Shown here piece after piece: positions 18,954-29,203 of a stretch of DNA of 56,392 bases. The position numbers were made by a program, and so were the translations under genes. The stretch covers positions 1-56,392 of the forward strand of contig CAZWEZ010000008.1 of NCBI GenBank assembly GCA_964632795.1. Direction: 5' to 3'. This DNA comes from CAZWEZ01 sp964632795. GTDB lineage: Bacteria > Pseudomonadota > Alphaproteobacteria > Rhodospirillales > 2-02-FULL-58-16. The notes below the pieces were generated by a model, which saw only the letters and a list, made by a program, of their open reading frames with translations, did no database searches and was not told where the DNA came from. Every line of letters begins with the position of its first letter. The stretch's first letter is position 1.

Positions 18954-19139
18954 GACTCGGACGTTGATTGGATTGTGCGATTCAGTAGAGGTGTGCGGAT
19001 AACAATTTGTTTTCGTATTCCCGGCGTGATACGCAGGTCGCCTGCGCATATGTGACGTGAACCTTTCTTCTTAATTTCGCTCAGATCGATGCCTCCGAAC
19101 AGATCAACATCCAATTCAACAATACTGTTTCTAAAGCTA

Positions 19140-19252
19140 TCAATGCGAGACGCCCCGGTGGGCGGCGAGGAAGGCCACAGGCCCCAGCCACAGGGTCAGC
19201 GACACTGTCGCCTCGGCGAAGGCGCCGACGCAGCGCACGTCGAAGATGGGCG
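19140..19252 (-). pseudogene. Possible C-terminal fragment of a lost membrane protein
   Basis: One minus-strand frame reads AFAEATVSLTLWLGPVAF and ends LAAHRGVSH before a stop. It is hydrophobic with host-like codon use. It is closed by an upstream stop and has no start, so if real it is only the tail of a decayed gene. Confidence 0.25.
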
Positions 19253-19286
19253 ATCATGGTAAACGGGCTTTCCATCCCCTCGATGC

Positions 19287-19934
19287 TCATCCGGCCACGC
19301 TTTCCGATGAACAGGCGTCGAGGACTCGGCGCCTCACCCGGTGCTCGGAGGCGGTGCTGTCGACGAACGCCACATCCCCGTCCATGCCGCGAACCGTGAG
19401 GGGGAAATCCTTGTTGTAGTGCCTGGCGAACATCTTTTCGGGAACGTCCGGACCGTCGCGGCCGAGGCTGATTTCCAGCGCTTCGCTCGCGGCGTCGTAC
19501 TCGAGCGTCAGGGAATGATCGGACCCGCCGCCCGTCTTCACCAGTTCAGCCCGATCACCGGCGCCCAACGGATAGGCGAAGAGCCCGTGTGGAGTGATCG
19601 CCACCTTGTAAACGAGGACGAGCAGCAAAGCCCCGACTTCGCCGGGGTCGTAACAGATGAGGCTGAGATCGTAGAAATGGTCGCCGTCGACCAGGGCACT
19701 GTTGGCGCTCGCCATGATGAAGGCCCGCCCGTCGAACCGCTTGGAAACACCTTCTTCGACGAACCACTTTCCGGCGGCGGCGCTTTTTTCCTGGCGAAGG
19801 TCGTCCATCCTGTTTTCTTCGGCCCGATCGAAGGCGAGTTCGGCGCCGAGGTAAACCAGCGCCAGGACGGCCCCCATGACTGCAATATTGAATATCCAAT
19901 GTCGGCCCGGCAGCGTTCGGATTATGGGGAACAT
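19287..19934 (-). CDS. Hypothetical membrane-anchored protein
   Basis: 215 residues, not recognised. Residues 13-31 form one hydrophobic helix after a short basic N-terminus, so it is probably a single-pass inner-membrane protein with the C-terminal domain in the periplasm. That domain looks beta-rich: GRAFIMASANSALVDGDHFYD, then VYKVAITPHGLFAYPLGAGD and DHSLTLEYDAASEALEISLG. The composition is intermediate between host and acquired genes. It stands alone between repeat-rich stretches, with no operon partner to suggest a role. Confidence 0.6.
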   Translation of the reverse strand: MFPIIRTLPGRHWIFNIAVMGAVLALVYLGAELAFDRAEENRMDDLRQEKSAAAGKWFVEEGVSKRFDGRAFIMASANSALVDGDHFYDLSLICYDPGEVGALLLVLVYKVAITPHGLFAYPLGAGDRAELVKTGGGSDHSLTLEYDAASEALEISLGRDGPDVPEKMFARHYNKDFPLTVRGMDGDVAFVDSTASEHRVRRRVLDACSSESVAG

Positions 19935-19974
19935 GGCCGAAACTAGCGCGAAACAGCGAGGACTTGAACTATAT

Positions 19975-20106
19975 CTGCCATTTCCCAGATAACTTCCAAA
20001 TCGACTCCGACGGTCTCAATTTTCACCGTCATTGGAATAATTTCACTTCCGCAGCCGTCTGACAGCCAGATTTTGGTGATTTGACCGTGTTCGCAAGCCC
20101 ATTTGG
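19975..20106 (-). repeat. IS right-end-like repeat, copy D (longest)
   Basis: On the minus strand it runs from AAATGGGCTTGCGAACACGG through GTCAGACGGCTGCGGAAGTG and CCAATGACGGTG to GGAAGTTATCTGGGAAATGG. Copy E has the same order of blocks, and B and C match the distal half. It lies directly downstream of an IS1380-like transposase remnant, so I read the family as the right end of that element. Confidence 0.7.
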
Positions 20107-20167
20107 TCCAGTTTTTCGTTACCCAGACGCACCTCTCCGGTCAACCGACATGATTCTAGGCTCCCGT

Positions 20168-20281
20168 TCAGCATCGTGCTGGTGGCCTTGACCGCAGATC
20201 ATCGATCAGTCGCAGGATTTCCCGAAACAGGTTCCTCGGCAGTCCTATCTCGGTCAGTTAGAACGTGGCGTAGTGACCATG
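20168..20281 (-). pseudogene. IS1380-like transposase, C-terminal remnant
   Basis: The frame reads HGHYATF, a TAA stop, then LTEIGLPRNLFREILRLI, DDLRSRPPARC and TGA. From memory, IS1380-family transposases end in a HGRYVTFQLAEVAVPR-type segment followed by a leucine/arginine helix and a proline-rich tail. The internal stop is a CAA-to-TAA change. The upstream part is lost or frameshifted. Confidence 0.6.
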
Positions 20282-20324
20282 CGATAAACGGCTTCCTCCG
20301 CCGGCATCACGAACTTCCGGAAAT

Positions 20325-20436
20325 GGCTATACCCGGAAGTGACGGAAACTTCGCCTGAGGTCTGCTTTCAGGCTTTCAGCGGACATCGATGCCCCAAGCT
20401 GACATCCGATTGCGACGTCATTCATGGGTACACACC
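20325..20436 (-). repeat. Dispersed repeat, GGTGTGTAC family, copy g4
   Basis: Nearly full-length match to copy g1 at 1651-1764. On the minus strand it starts GGGTGTGTACCCATGAATGA and ends at the GTCACTTCCGGGTA block. It abuts the stop codon of the DapA-like gene. Confidence 0.7.
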
Positions 20437-21333
20437 CTAGCCGGCGCCGAGGGCGGCTTCGTAGAGGGTGCGGAAGCGGCGTTTCTCGTCGTCGTCGAGG
20501 GGTTGCAGGGGGGGACGGGGGTCGCCGACCGGGATCCCGGCCAGCTGGCAGCCGTACTTGCAGCACTGGATGTACTTGCCGCCCTCCATCTCCATGAACA
20601 ACGGCAGCAGCCGGCGCATGATGGCCAGCCCGGCCTCGAAGTCGCGGCGCTGCACGCACGCCTCCCACAGCGCCACGTGCTCGGCGGGCAGGAAGTTGGA
20701 GGCCCCGGCGACCCAGCTCCGCGCCCCCCACAGGAAGTATTCCAGGGCCTGGTCGTCGGCCCCGCAGACCGGAGCAATGCGGCCCTGGTAGCGGACCACC
20801 ACCTGGTGCAGGCGGTCGAGGTCGCCGCTGCTCTCCTTGATCGAGGCGATGTTCGCGACGTCGAGCACCCCATCGAGGAACGCGTTGTCCATGTGAACCC
20901 CGGTCCGGGCCGGGAAGTTGTAGAGCATGATCGGCATCTCCAGGGCCTCGTCGAGGGCCTTGAAGTGGGCCGCCATTTCGGCCGCGTCGGGCAGCGAATA
21001 GGGCGGGGCGGCGATCAGCAGGCCCTGGTAGCCGAGGTCCCGCGCGATCAGCCCGAGTTCGATGATCTCCGCTTGATGGGTGCTGTTGACGCCGGCATGG
21101 ATGGGGACCTTGTCGCCGGCCCGCTCGGCGACGAACTCCAGGACCTCCCGACGTTCGTCCAGGGACAGGGCGTAGAATTCGCCGGTCGAGCCGCAGGGGA
21201 TCAGGCAGTGCACGCCGTTCTCCAGCAGGAACTCCAGAAGCCTCTCGAAGACCGCGAAATCGACCGCCCCGTCGTCGCCGAACGGGGTCACGGTCACCGT
21301 CAGGATGCCTTCGGGATCGCTATGCCCGGTCAT
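20437..21333 (-). CDS. DapA/NanA-family lyase in the hut operon
   Basis: 298-residue class I aldolase-type enzyme of the dihydrodipicolinate synthase / N-acetylneuraminate lyase family. The Schiff-base lysine is K166 in IASIKESSGD, the catalytic tyrosine Y138 in MLYNFPART, and the pyruvate-binding motif is GSTGE at 48-52. Its ATG overlaps the hutG stop by four bases (ATGA), so it is translated from the hut transcript. It is unlikely to be the lysine enzyme given this context. One candidate is 1-pyrroline-4-hydroxy-2-carboxylate deaminase of hydroxyproline catabolism, since a hydroxyproline-epimerase gene lies 2.4 kb away. That assignment is inference. Confidence 0.85.
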   Translation of the reverse strand: MTGHSDPEGILTVTVTPFGDDGAVDFAVFERLLEFLLENGVHCLIPCGSTGEFYALSLDERREVLEFVAERAGDKVPIHAGVNSTHQAEIIELGLIARDLGYQGLLIAAPPYSLPDAAEMAAHFKALDEALEMPIMLYNFPARTGVHMDNAFLDGVLDVANIASIKESSGDLDRLHQVVVRYQGRIAPVCGADDQALEYFLWGARSWVAGASNFLPAEHVALWEACVQRRDFEAGLAIMRRLLPLFMEMEGGKYIQCCKYGCQLAGIPVGDPRPPLQPLDDDEKRRFRTLYEAALGAG

Positions 21334-22139
21334 CGAATTCCTCCTTCTCTCGTCACCGCGTCGCCCAGCACCTCCAGCAGCCGGCGCAATACGGGGCGCA
21401 GCCTTTCGGCGGCTTCGTCATGGTAGGCGAAGGGCGGCGATTCCTTCATATAGATGCACTGGGCCATCTCCAGCTGGACCGCATGCACGTTGTCCCGGGG
21501 ACGACCGAAACGGCGGGTGATGTAGCCGCCCTTGAAACGGCCATCAAGGACGTGGGTGTATCGGCGGCTGTCCTTCATCACCTCGACCAGCCGGGCGACG
21601 AGGGCGGCGTCGGCGCTTTTCCCCGAGGCGGTGCCGAGGTTGAGGTCGGGCAGTTTGCCGGCGAAGAAACGCGGCACCTCGGAACGGATCGAATGGGCCT
21701 CGAACAGCGCCGCGACGCCGAAGCGGGCGACCGTCGCCGCCAGTTCCCCCTCCAGCTTCTCGTGATAGGGCCGCCAGTAGGTTTCGATGCGCCGCGCCGC
21801 CTCGGCGGCGTCCGGTTCCCCGCCCGGGGCGTAGATCGGCCGGCTGTCGAAGGTGGTCAGCGGACAGACCCCGGTGTTGTCGGCCCCGGCGTACAGCGGG
21901 GCGTCGCCGGGGTCCCGGTTGAGGTCGACCACGTAGCGCGAGTGGACGGCGCTCAGCACCCCGATCCCCATCGAGGGGGCGAAGTCGTAGAGCCGCTCCA
22001 GATGGCGGTCGGTGTCGGGCAGAAGCCGCGCCTCCGGGGTCAGGCGACGGGCCAGGTCGTCGGGGACGTGGGTCCCGCAGTGGGGAATGCTGATCAGGAT
22101 CGGGGTGGTTCCCGGCCGGTGGCGGAAGATGTCGGTCAT
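21330..22139 (-). CDS. hutG: N-formylglutamate deformylase
   Basis: 269-residue zinc amidohydrolase that cleaves N-formyl-L-glutamate to glutamate and formate, the last step of the five-step histidine route. ISIPHCGTHVP near the N-terminus, VVDLNRDP and FEAHSIRSEVPRFF are the typical metal-binding segments, and the length is normal. The ATG at 22137-22139 (MTDIFRHRP) overlaps the hutI stop codon as ATGA. A longer reading frame upstream is an antisense artefact of hutI. It is in the order hutI - hutG - dapA-like with both junctions translationally coupled. Confidence 0.93.
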   Translation of the reverse strand: MTDIFRHRPGTTPILISIPHCGTHVPDDLARRLTPEARLLPDTDRHLERLYDFAPSMGIGVLSAVHSRYVVDLNRDPGDAPLYAGADNTGVCPLTTFDSRPIYAPGGEPDAAEAARRIETYWRPYHEKLEGELAATVARFGVAALFEAHSIRSEVPRFFAGKLPDLNLGTASGKSADAALVARLVEVMKDSRRYTHVLDGRFKGGYITRRFGRPRDNVHAVQLEMAQCIYMKESPPFAYHDEAAERLRPVLRRLLEVLGDAVTREGGIR

Positions 22140-23359
22140 GTCAGAGGCTCGCCGTCCTTGACGATGCCGGCGCACGGGTTGAGGCCGATCCAGTAGGCCA
22201 GCTCGGCCGGCCGGCGGATGTCCCACAGCACGAAGTCGGCCCGCATCCCGGTGTCCAGCGTGCCCCGGTCATCGCCCAGCCCGAGGGCGGCGGCGGCGTG
22301 GCGGGTGACCCCGGCCAGCGCCTCCTCCGGCGTCATCCGGAACAGGGTGCAGGCCATGTTGAGCATCAGCAGCAGCGAGGTCACCGGCGAGGTGCCCGGG
22401 TTGGCGTCGCTGGCCACCGCCATCGCCACGCCATGGCGGCGGAAGGCGGCGATGGGCGGCGGCCGGGTTTCGCCCAGGACGTAGTAGGCGCCGGGCAGCA
22501 GCACGGCGACGGTGCCCGCCGCCGCCATCGCCGCAACCCCGTCCTCGGCGGCGTATTCCAGGTGGTCGGCGGACAGCGCCCGGTGGCCGGCGGCCAACGC
22601 GGCGCCCCCGGAGTCCGAGAGCTGGTCGGCGTGCAGCTTGACCGCCAGGCCGTGGTCGGCGGCAGCCCGCAACACGCGGGCGGTCTGTTGGGGGGTGAAG
22701 GCGATGGTCTCGCAGAAGACGTCCACGGCGTCGGCCAGGTCCTCGGCGGCGACCTGTGGCAGCATCTCGTTGCACACCAGCTCGAGGTATTGGTCGGCCC
22801 GGCCCTGGTACTCGGGGGGCACCGCGTGGGCGCCGAGGAAGGTGGTCCGCACGTCGAGGGGAAAGGCGTCCCCGAGGCGCCGCGCGACGCGCAGCATCTT
22901 GGCCTCGGTGGCGGTGTCCAGGCCGTAGCCCGACTTGACCTCGAGCGTCGTCACCCCCTCGACGCGCAGCCGCTCGAGGCGCCGCGAAGCCCGCAGCATG
23001 AGCTCCTCCTCGCCGGCCGCCCGGGTCGCGGCGACGGTCGAGAGGATGCCGCCGCCGGCCCGCGCCACCTCCTCGTAGCCGGCCCCGCCGAGGCGGAGTT
23101 CGAACTCGCCGGCGCGGTCGCCGCCGAACACCAGGTGGGTGTGGCAGTCGATCAGGCCCGGGGTGATCCACCTTCCGCCGGCGTCGTGGAGGCGTCCGGC
23201 GCAACGCTCGGGGGCGTCGGGCAGGGCGGCGCGGGGGCCGACCCAGGCGATGCGCCCGCCCTCGACCGCCAGCGCGCCGTCGCTCACCGCGCCATAGGGC
23301 TCGCCGCCAGCGGTCATGGTCGCCAGGTTGGCGTTGATCCACAGGGCGTCCCAGTCCAC
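22136..23359 (-). CDS. hutI: Imidazolonepropionase
   Basis: 407-residue amidohydrolase that opens imidazolone-5-propionate to N-formimidoyl-L-glutamate (step 3). The metal motif is CHTHLVFGGDR (H73, H75), and later metal residues are in KLHADQLSDSGG and VASDANPGTSP. Start is GTG at 23359 (VDWDALWINANL), preceded by AAGGGA and matching the family N-terminus. It is the first gene of the minus-strand unit and is divergent from hutF with 81 bases between starts. I see no HutC-type palindrome in that gap. Confidence 0.95.
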   Translation of the reverse strand: MDWDALWINANLATMTAGGEPYGAVSDGALAVEGGRIAWVGPRAALPDAPERCAGRLHDAGGRWITPGLIDCHTHLVFGGDRAGEFELRLGGAGYEEVARAGGGILSTVAATRAAGEEELMLRASRRLERLRVEGVTTLEVKSGYGLDTATEAKMLRVARRLGDAFPLDVRTTFLGAHAVPPEYQGRADQYLELVCNEMLPQVAAEDLADAVDVFCETIAFTPQQTARVLRAAADHGLAVKLHADQLSDSGGAALAAGHRALSADHLEYAAEDGVAAMAAAGTVAVLLPGAYYVLGETRPPPIAAFRRHGVAMAVASDANPGTSPVTSLLLMLNMACTLFRMTPEEALAGVTRHAAAALGLGDDRGTLDTGMRADFVLWDIRRPAELAYWIGLNPCAGIVKDGEPLT

Positions 23360-23440
23360 CGTCGGTTTTCCCTTGCCAGACCTCCTACCGGCACATAATA
23401 CCAGCGTCGTCGTTTGTAGCCCAAGCTGGCGGAGGCTTCC

Positions 23441-24808
23441 ATGCCCGAGTTCCACGCCGAAACCGCGCTGCTGCCCGGGGGCTGGGCGGACGAGGTGCGG
23501 ATCACCGTCGACGAGGGGGGCGCCATTACCGGCGTCGAAGCCGGGGCCGGGACAAGCGGCGCCGAGCGCCTGGAGGGCGCGGTGCTGCCGGGGATGGGCA
23601 ACCTCCACTCCCACGCCTTCCAGCGGGCCATGGCCGGGCTCGCCGAGCGGCACGCGGGGGGCAACTTCTGGTCCTGGCGCGAGGTCATGTACCGCTTCCT
23701 CGGCCGCATCGGCCCCGACGACCTGGAGGCCATTACCGCCCAGCTCTACGTCGAGATGCTCAAGGCCGGCTACACCGCGGTGGGCGAGTTCCACTACCTG
23801 CACCACGACCTCGACGGCGCCCCCTACGCCGATGCGGCCGAAATGTCGGGGCGCCTCGCGAGGGCGGCGCAAAGGGCCGGCATCGGGTTGACGCTGCTGC
23901 CGGTGCTCTACGCGGCGGGCGGCTTCGGCGGCGCCCCGACGGGCGACGGCCAGAAGCGCTTCGCCGGCGACGTGGAGTGGTTCGCCGGGTTGATGGCGAC
24001 CCTTGCCGAGCGTTTCGCCGGCGACCCCCAGGTCGGCCTCGGCGTCGCCCCGCACAGCCTGCGCGCGGTGCCGCCCGAGGTCCTGGCCGGGATGCTGGCC
24101 GACGCCGACCCCGGCGGCCCGGTCCACATCCACGTCGCCGAACAGGTGCTCGAGGTCGAGGACTGCGTGGCCTGGAGCGGCGCCCGGCCGGTCCAATGGC
24201 TGCTCGCCAACGCCCCGGTGGACGGCCGCTGGTGCCTGATCCACGCCACCCACATGAGCCAGGCCGAGACCGCCGCCCTGGCCGCCTCGGGCGCCGTGGC
24301 CGGCCTGTGCCCGACCACCGAGGCCAACCTGGGCGACGGCCTGTTCGCGTTGGGGCCGTTCCTCGAGGCCGGCGGCCGCTTCGGCATCGGCTCCGACAGC
24401 CAGGTCTCGGTCAGCCCCGTCGAGGAGCTGCGGTGGCTCGAATACGGCCGCCGCCTGATCGACCTCCGGCGCAACGTCAGCGCCACGTCCGAGCAACCCT
24501 CGACCGGCCGCCGGCTTTACGACGCCGCGCTGGCCGGCGGCGCCCAGGCGCTCGGCCGGCCGATCGGCGCCATCGAGGAGGGCCGGCGCGCCGACCTGGT
24601 GGTGCTCGATACCGGCCATCCCACCTTGGTTGCGCGCCAGGGCGACGCCCTCCTCGATTCCTACCTGTTCTCCGGCAACGCCACCCCGGTCCGCCACGTC
24701 ATGGTCGGCGGCCGGTGGACGGTGCGCGACGGCGTCCACGCCGAAGAGCATGCGGTCGCCGAAGCCTACGCCACGACCCTGAAAAAATTAATTGGTGACT
24801 GTATATAA
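23441..24808 (+). CDS. hutF: Formimidoylglutamate deiminase
   Basis: 455-residue amidohydrolase converting N-formimidoyl-L-glutamate to N-formyl-L-glutamate and ammonia. With hutG this defines the five-step route, not the HutG formiminoglutamase route. The metal motif is NLHSHAF (H56, H58), with HIHVAEQ and GSDSQVSVSP later. The start has GGAGG seven bases upstream. The last residues (KLIGDCI) and the TAA stop are encoded by the left repeat of the RAYT element, so the natural C-terminus was replaced when the repeat arrived. The core enzyme is complete. Confidence 0.95.
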   Translation: MPEFHAETALLPGGWADEVRITVDEGGAITGVEAGAGTSGAERLEGAVLPGMGNLHSHAFQRAMAGLAERHAGGNFWSWREVMYRFLGRIGPDDLEAITAQLYVEMLKAGYTAVGEFHYLHHDLDGAPYADAAEMSGRLARAAQRAGIGLTLLPVLYAAGGFGGAPTGDGQKRFAGDVEWFAGLMATLAERFAGDPQVGLGVAPHSLRAVPPEVLAGMLADADPGGPVHIHVAEQVLEVEDCVAWSGARPVQWLLANAPVDGRWCLIHATHMSQAETAALAASGAVAGLCPTTEANLGDGLFALGPFLEAGGRFGIGSDSQVSVSPVEELRWLEYGRRLIDLRRNVSATSEQPSTGRRLYDAALAGGAQALGRPIGAIEEGRRADLVVLDTGHPTLVARQGDALLDSYLFSGNATPVRHVMVGGRWTVRDGVHAEEHAVAEAYATTLKKLIGDCI

Positions 24809-25533
24809 TTAATTGCCGTCTTGGTCGCGATCTGCCATCCTATGGTCATGGCACGTTTGGCACGGATCACGATCCCGGGGGTCGCCCACCACGTGACCCA
24901 GCGCGGCAATCGCTCCATGGAGGTCTTCTTCTCCGAGGACGATTACCGGGCCTACCTGGAGTTGTTGGCCGAATACGGCGCCAAGGCGGGCACCGCGGTG
25001 TGGGCCTATTGCCTGATGCCCAACCACATCCACCTGATCCTGGTTCCCTCCCATGACGACGGGTTGCGCGCGGCGCTGGGCGAGGTCCACCGGCGATACG
25101 CCCGGCGGATCAATGCCCGCGAGGAGTGGAGCGGCCACCTGTGGCAGGAACGCTTCCACTCCTACCCCATGGACGAGGACCACCTGGTGGCCGGCGCCCG
25201 TTACGTGGAGCTCAACCCGGTGAGGGCCGGGCTGGTCGAGCGTCCCGAGGACTGGCGGTGGTCGAGCGCCAAGGCCCACCTCTCCGGCGAAAAGGGCGGC
25301 CTGGTCGACGTCGCCCCGCTGCTGGACCGGATAGCCGATTGGGCGGCCTTCCTCGAAGCCGGAACCGACAAGCGAACCCTCGCCACGATCCGCCACCACA
25401 CCCGGACCGGCCACCCCCTGGGATCGAAAGGCTTCCTCGACAAGCTCGAAGGCATCCTCGGCCGCGACGTCCAGCCCCGAAAGCCGGGCCGGCCCAGGAA
25501 GAAAAGCGAATAATTATATACTGTCACCATTGA
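24786..25533 (+). mobile_element. REP-flanked RAYT transposase unit
   Basis: The left repeat ATTGGTGACTGTATATAATT (from about 24790) and the right repeat, whose complement reads AATGGTGACAGTATATAATT (ending about 25533), lie as inverted copies around the transposase gene. The same repeat word builds the palindromes at 37935-38152 and 43666-43810. The unit separates hutF from hutC. Confidence 0.85.
24848..25513 (+). CDS. REP-associated tyrosine transposase (RAYT, Y1_Tnp)
   Basis: 221-residue single-domain HUH endonuclease of the IS200-like RAYT group, which nicks single-stranded DNA at REP hairpins. It starts MARLARITIPGVAHHVTQRG, the HUH motif is PNHIHLIL, and a tyrosine in HRRYARRIN is the likely nucleophile. 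WQERFHSYPMDEDHL, RYVELNPVRAGLV and WRWSSAKAHL are the usual C-terminal family blocks. ATG at 24848 is preferred to 24842 because relatives begin at MARLAR. The frame is intact. RAYT genes are usually single-copy and thought to mobilise REPs in trans, which fits the two repeat clusters elsewhere in this window. Confidence 0.93.
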   Translation: MARLARITIPGVAHHVTQRGNRSMEVFFSEDDYRAYLELLAEYGAKAGTAVWAYCLMPNHIHLILVPSHDDGLRAALGEVHRRYARRINAREEWSGHLWQERFHSYPMDEDHLVAGARYVELNPVRAGLVERPEDWRWSSAKAHLSGEKGGLVDVAPLLDRIADWAAFLEAGTDKRTLATIRHHTRTGHPLGSKGFLDKLEGILGRDVQPRKPGRPRKKSE

Positions 25534-25571
25534 TCGGTCGCCCATTCGGCCCTGGACTCCGCTTGGCCATA

Positions 25572-25585
25572 GTTGTATATACAAC
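25572..25585. promoter_or_regulatory. HutC-type operator
   Basis: Perfect 14-base palindrome GTTGTATATACAAC, matching the TGTA-N2-TACA core known for HutC in Pseudomonas and Klebsiella. It ends 28 bases before the hutC ATG, where bound HutC would block its own promoter and the hutC-hutU transcript. It is separate from the RAYT repeat, though both contain TATATA. Confidence 0.8.
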
Positions 25586-25613
25586 TCAGCCCCCCCGCTA
25601 GCAAGATATCCCC

Positions 25614-26324
25614 ATGAGTCCGCCGCTCTACCAACGGATAAAGGACCACATCGTCGGGCGGATCCAATCCGGGGACTGGCCGGTGGACCACCGGGTGCCG
25701 TCCGAAAACGAGCTTCTGCGTCAGTTCAAGACCAGCCGGATGACCGTCAACCGGGCCCTGCGCGAACTCACCGACCAGGGGCTGCTGCGCCGGGTCCAGG
25801 GGCTGGGCACCTTCGTCGCCGACCCCCGGCCGCGCCTGCAGTTGCTGGAGATCCGCAACATCGCCGACGACATCCGGGGGCGCGACCACCGCCACGACTG
25901 CGAGGTCCACCTTCAGGGGGCCGAGCGGGCCGGCGAGGCGGTGGCGCTGGACCTCGGCCTGGAGATCGAGGCCGAGGTGTTCCATTCGCTGCTGGTCCAC
26001 CATGAGGAAGGGGTGCCGGTGCAGCTCGAGGACCGCTACGTCAACCCGGCGGTGGCGCCCGGCTACCTGGACATCGACTTCACCCGGACCACGCCCAACG
26101 AGTACCTGATGCGCGCCGCGCCGTTGCAGGAAGTCGAACACACGCTCGAGGCCATCCTGCCGGATGCGGAGACCCAGGCGCTGCTGCGCATTACCGCCGA
26201 CGAACCGTGCCTGCTGCTCCACCGCCACACCTGGTCGGGCGGCCGGGCGGCGTCGCGGGCCTGGCTCACCCACCCCGGGGGCCGCTACCGGCTGGGCGCT
26301 CGTTTCATCCCCGATCGAGGATAG
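25614..26324 (+). CDS. hutC: Histidine utilisation repressor
   Basis: 236-residue GntR-family regulator of the HutC subgroup. Residues 1-75 form the winged helix domain (YQRIKDHIVGRIQSGDW, VPSENELLRQFKTSRMTVNRAL). Residues 85-236 form the UTRA ligand domain, which binds urocanate in studied homologues and releases DNA. It is followed four bases later by hutU, so repressor and pathway genes share a transcript. The palindrome upstream indicates autoregulation. Confidence 0.94.
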   Translation: MSPPLYQRIKDHIVGRIQSGDWPVDHRVPSENELLRQFKTSRMTVNRALRELTDQGLLRRVQGLGTFVADPRPRLQLLEIRNIADDIRGRDHRHDCEVHLQGAERAGEAVALDLGLEIEAEVFHSLLVHHEEGVPVQLEDRYVNPAVAPGYLDIDFTRTTPNEYLMRAAPLQEVEHTLEAILPDAETQALLRITADEPCLLLHRHTWSGGRAASRAWLTHPGGRYRLGARFIPDRG

Positions 26325-26328
26325 TCCC

Positions 26329-28008
<1,680 letters not shown>

Positions 28009-28011
28009 GCG

Positions 28012-29193
28012 ATGCCGCTCCAAGGGACCCGGGTCCTGGACCTGTCGCGGATGCTGGCCGGGCCGGTGTGCACCGCCCTGCTGGCCGACGTCGGGGCCGA
28101 GGTGATCAAGGTCGAGGCGGTGGGTCGTGGCGACGACATGCGCCACGTCGCCCCCTTCAAGGACGGCGAGAGCGCCCTGTTCATGCTCGCCAACCGGGGC
28201 AAGAAGAGCATCACGCTCGACCTCAAATCGAAACGCGGGGTGGCGGTGCTGCACCGCCTGTCGGCGGCCAGCGACGTGGTGGTCGAGAACTTCAAGCCCG
28301 GCGTCGCCAAGCGCCTGGGCGCCGACTACGAGACCCTGCGGGCGATCAACCCGCGGCTGGTCTACGCCTCGATCTCCGGCTTCGGCCAGCAGGGGCCGCT
28401 GGCCCACCGCCCGGCCTACGACATCATCGCCCAGGCGATGAGCGGCCTGATGGACATCACCGGCCAGCCCGACGGCCCGCCGATGCGGGTCGGCGAATCC
28501 TTCGGCGACCTGTGCGCGGCGCTCTACGGGGCGTGGGGGATCATGGTCGGGCTGAACGCGCGCCAGCGCACCGGCGAGGGCCAATACCTGGACGTGGCGA
28601 TGGTGGATTCGCTGTTCTCGCTGCTGATCACCGCGCTCAGCCAGTACCTGTTCGCCGGGGTAAACCCGGCACGGGTCGGCAACCGCCATCCCCTGTCCAC
28701 CCCCTACGACAGCTTCCCGGCCGCCGACGGTCACGTCGTCATCGCGGTCGCCAACGACCGCCTGTTCGAGCGCCTGGCCGAGACCATGGGCCGGCCCGAG
28801 TTGGCCGCCGATGCGCGCTTCGTGTCGGATTCCGAACGGACCCGCCACGAGCCGGCGCTGCGCGTCATCATCGAGGAGTGGACCGGCGCACGTACCGTGG
28901 CGGAGATCGTCGAGGCGCTGGACGCGGCCAGCGTCCCGGCGTCGCCGATCTGGACCGTCGAGGAGGTCGCCGAAAGCGCCCAGATGGCGTTCCGCGGGAT
29001 GCTGGCCACCGTGCAGCATCCGAAGCTGGGCGACATCACCCTGGTCCAGCAGCCGGTCCACTTCTCGTCCATGGAGCGGGGCATCCGCCGCCCGCCGCCC
29101 CTGCTCGGCGAACACACCGAGGCAGTGCTCGGAGGGCTGCTGGAGATGGACCCCGCCGCCATCGAGGAGCTGCGCCACGACGGCGTGATATAG
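28012..29193 (+). CDS. Class III (CaiB/BaiF) CoA-transferase
   Basis: 393-residue enzyme that transfers CoA between carboxylic acids through an enzyme-bound anhydride. The N-terminal block GTRVLDLSRMLAGP is typical, the nucleophilic aspartate is D137 in RPAYDIIAQAMSG, and LDLKSKRGVAVL and VENFKPG follow the family. It lies between hutU and an acyl-CoA dehydrogenase, with gaps of 3 and 10 bases, and hutH comes next. This placement suggests CoA activation of an imidazole acid such as imidazolepropionate feeding urocanate; substrate is inference. It is not a standard Hut enzyme. Confidence 0.92.
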   Translation: MPLQGTRVLDLSRMLAGPVCTALLADVGAEVIKVEAVGRGDDMRHVAPFKDGESALFMLANRGKKSITLDLKSKRGVAVLHRLSAASDVVVENFKPGVAKRLGADYETLRAINPRLVYASISGFGQQGPLAHRPAYDIIAQAMSGLMDITGQPDGPPMRVGESFGDLCAALYGAWGIMVGLNARQRTGEGQYLDVAMVDSLFSLLITALSQYLFAGVNPARVGNRHPLSTPYDSFPAADGHVVIAVANDRLFERLAETMGRPELAADARFVSDSERTRHEPALRVIIEEWTGARTVAEIVEALDAASVPASPIWTVEEVAESAQMAFRGMLATVQHPKLGDITLVQQPVHFSSMERGIRRPPPLLGEHTEAVLGGLLEMDPAAIEELRHDGVI

Positions 29194-29203
29194 GAATCGC
29201 ACC

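Noticed and set aside
25572..25585. Another copy of the RAYT repeat
   Set aside because: It shares only TATATA; the GGTGAC half is missing and the symmetry is that of the HutC operator.
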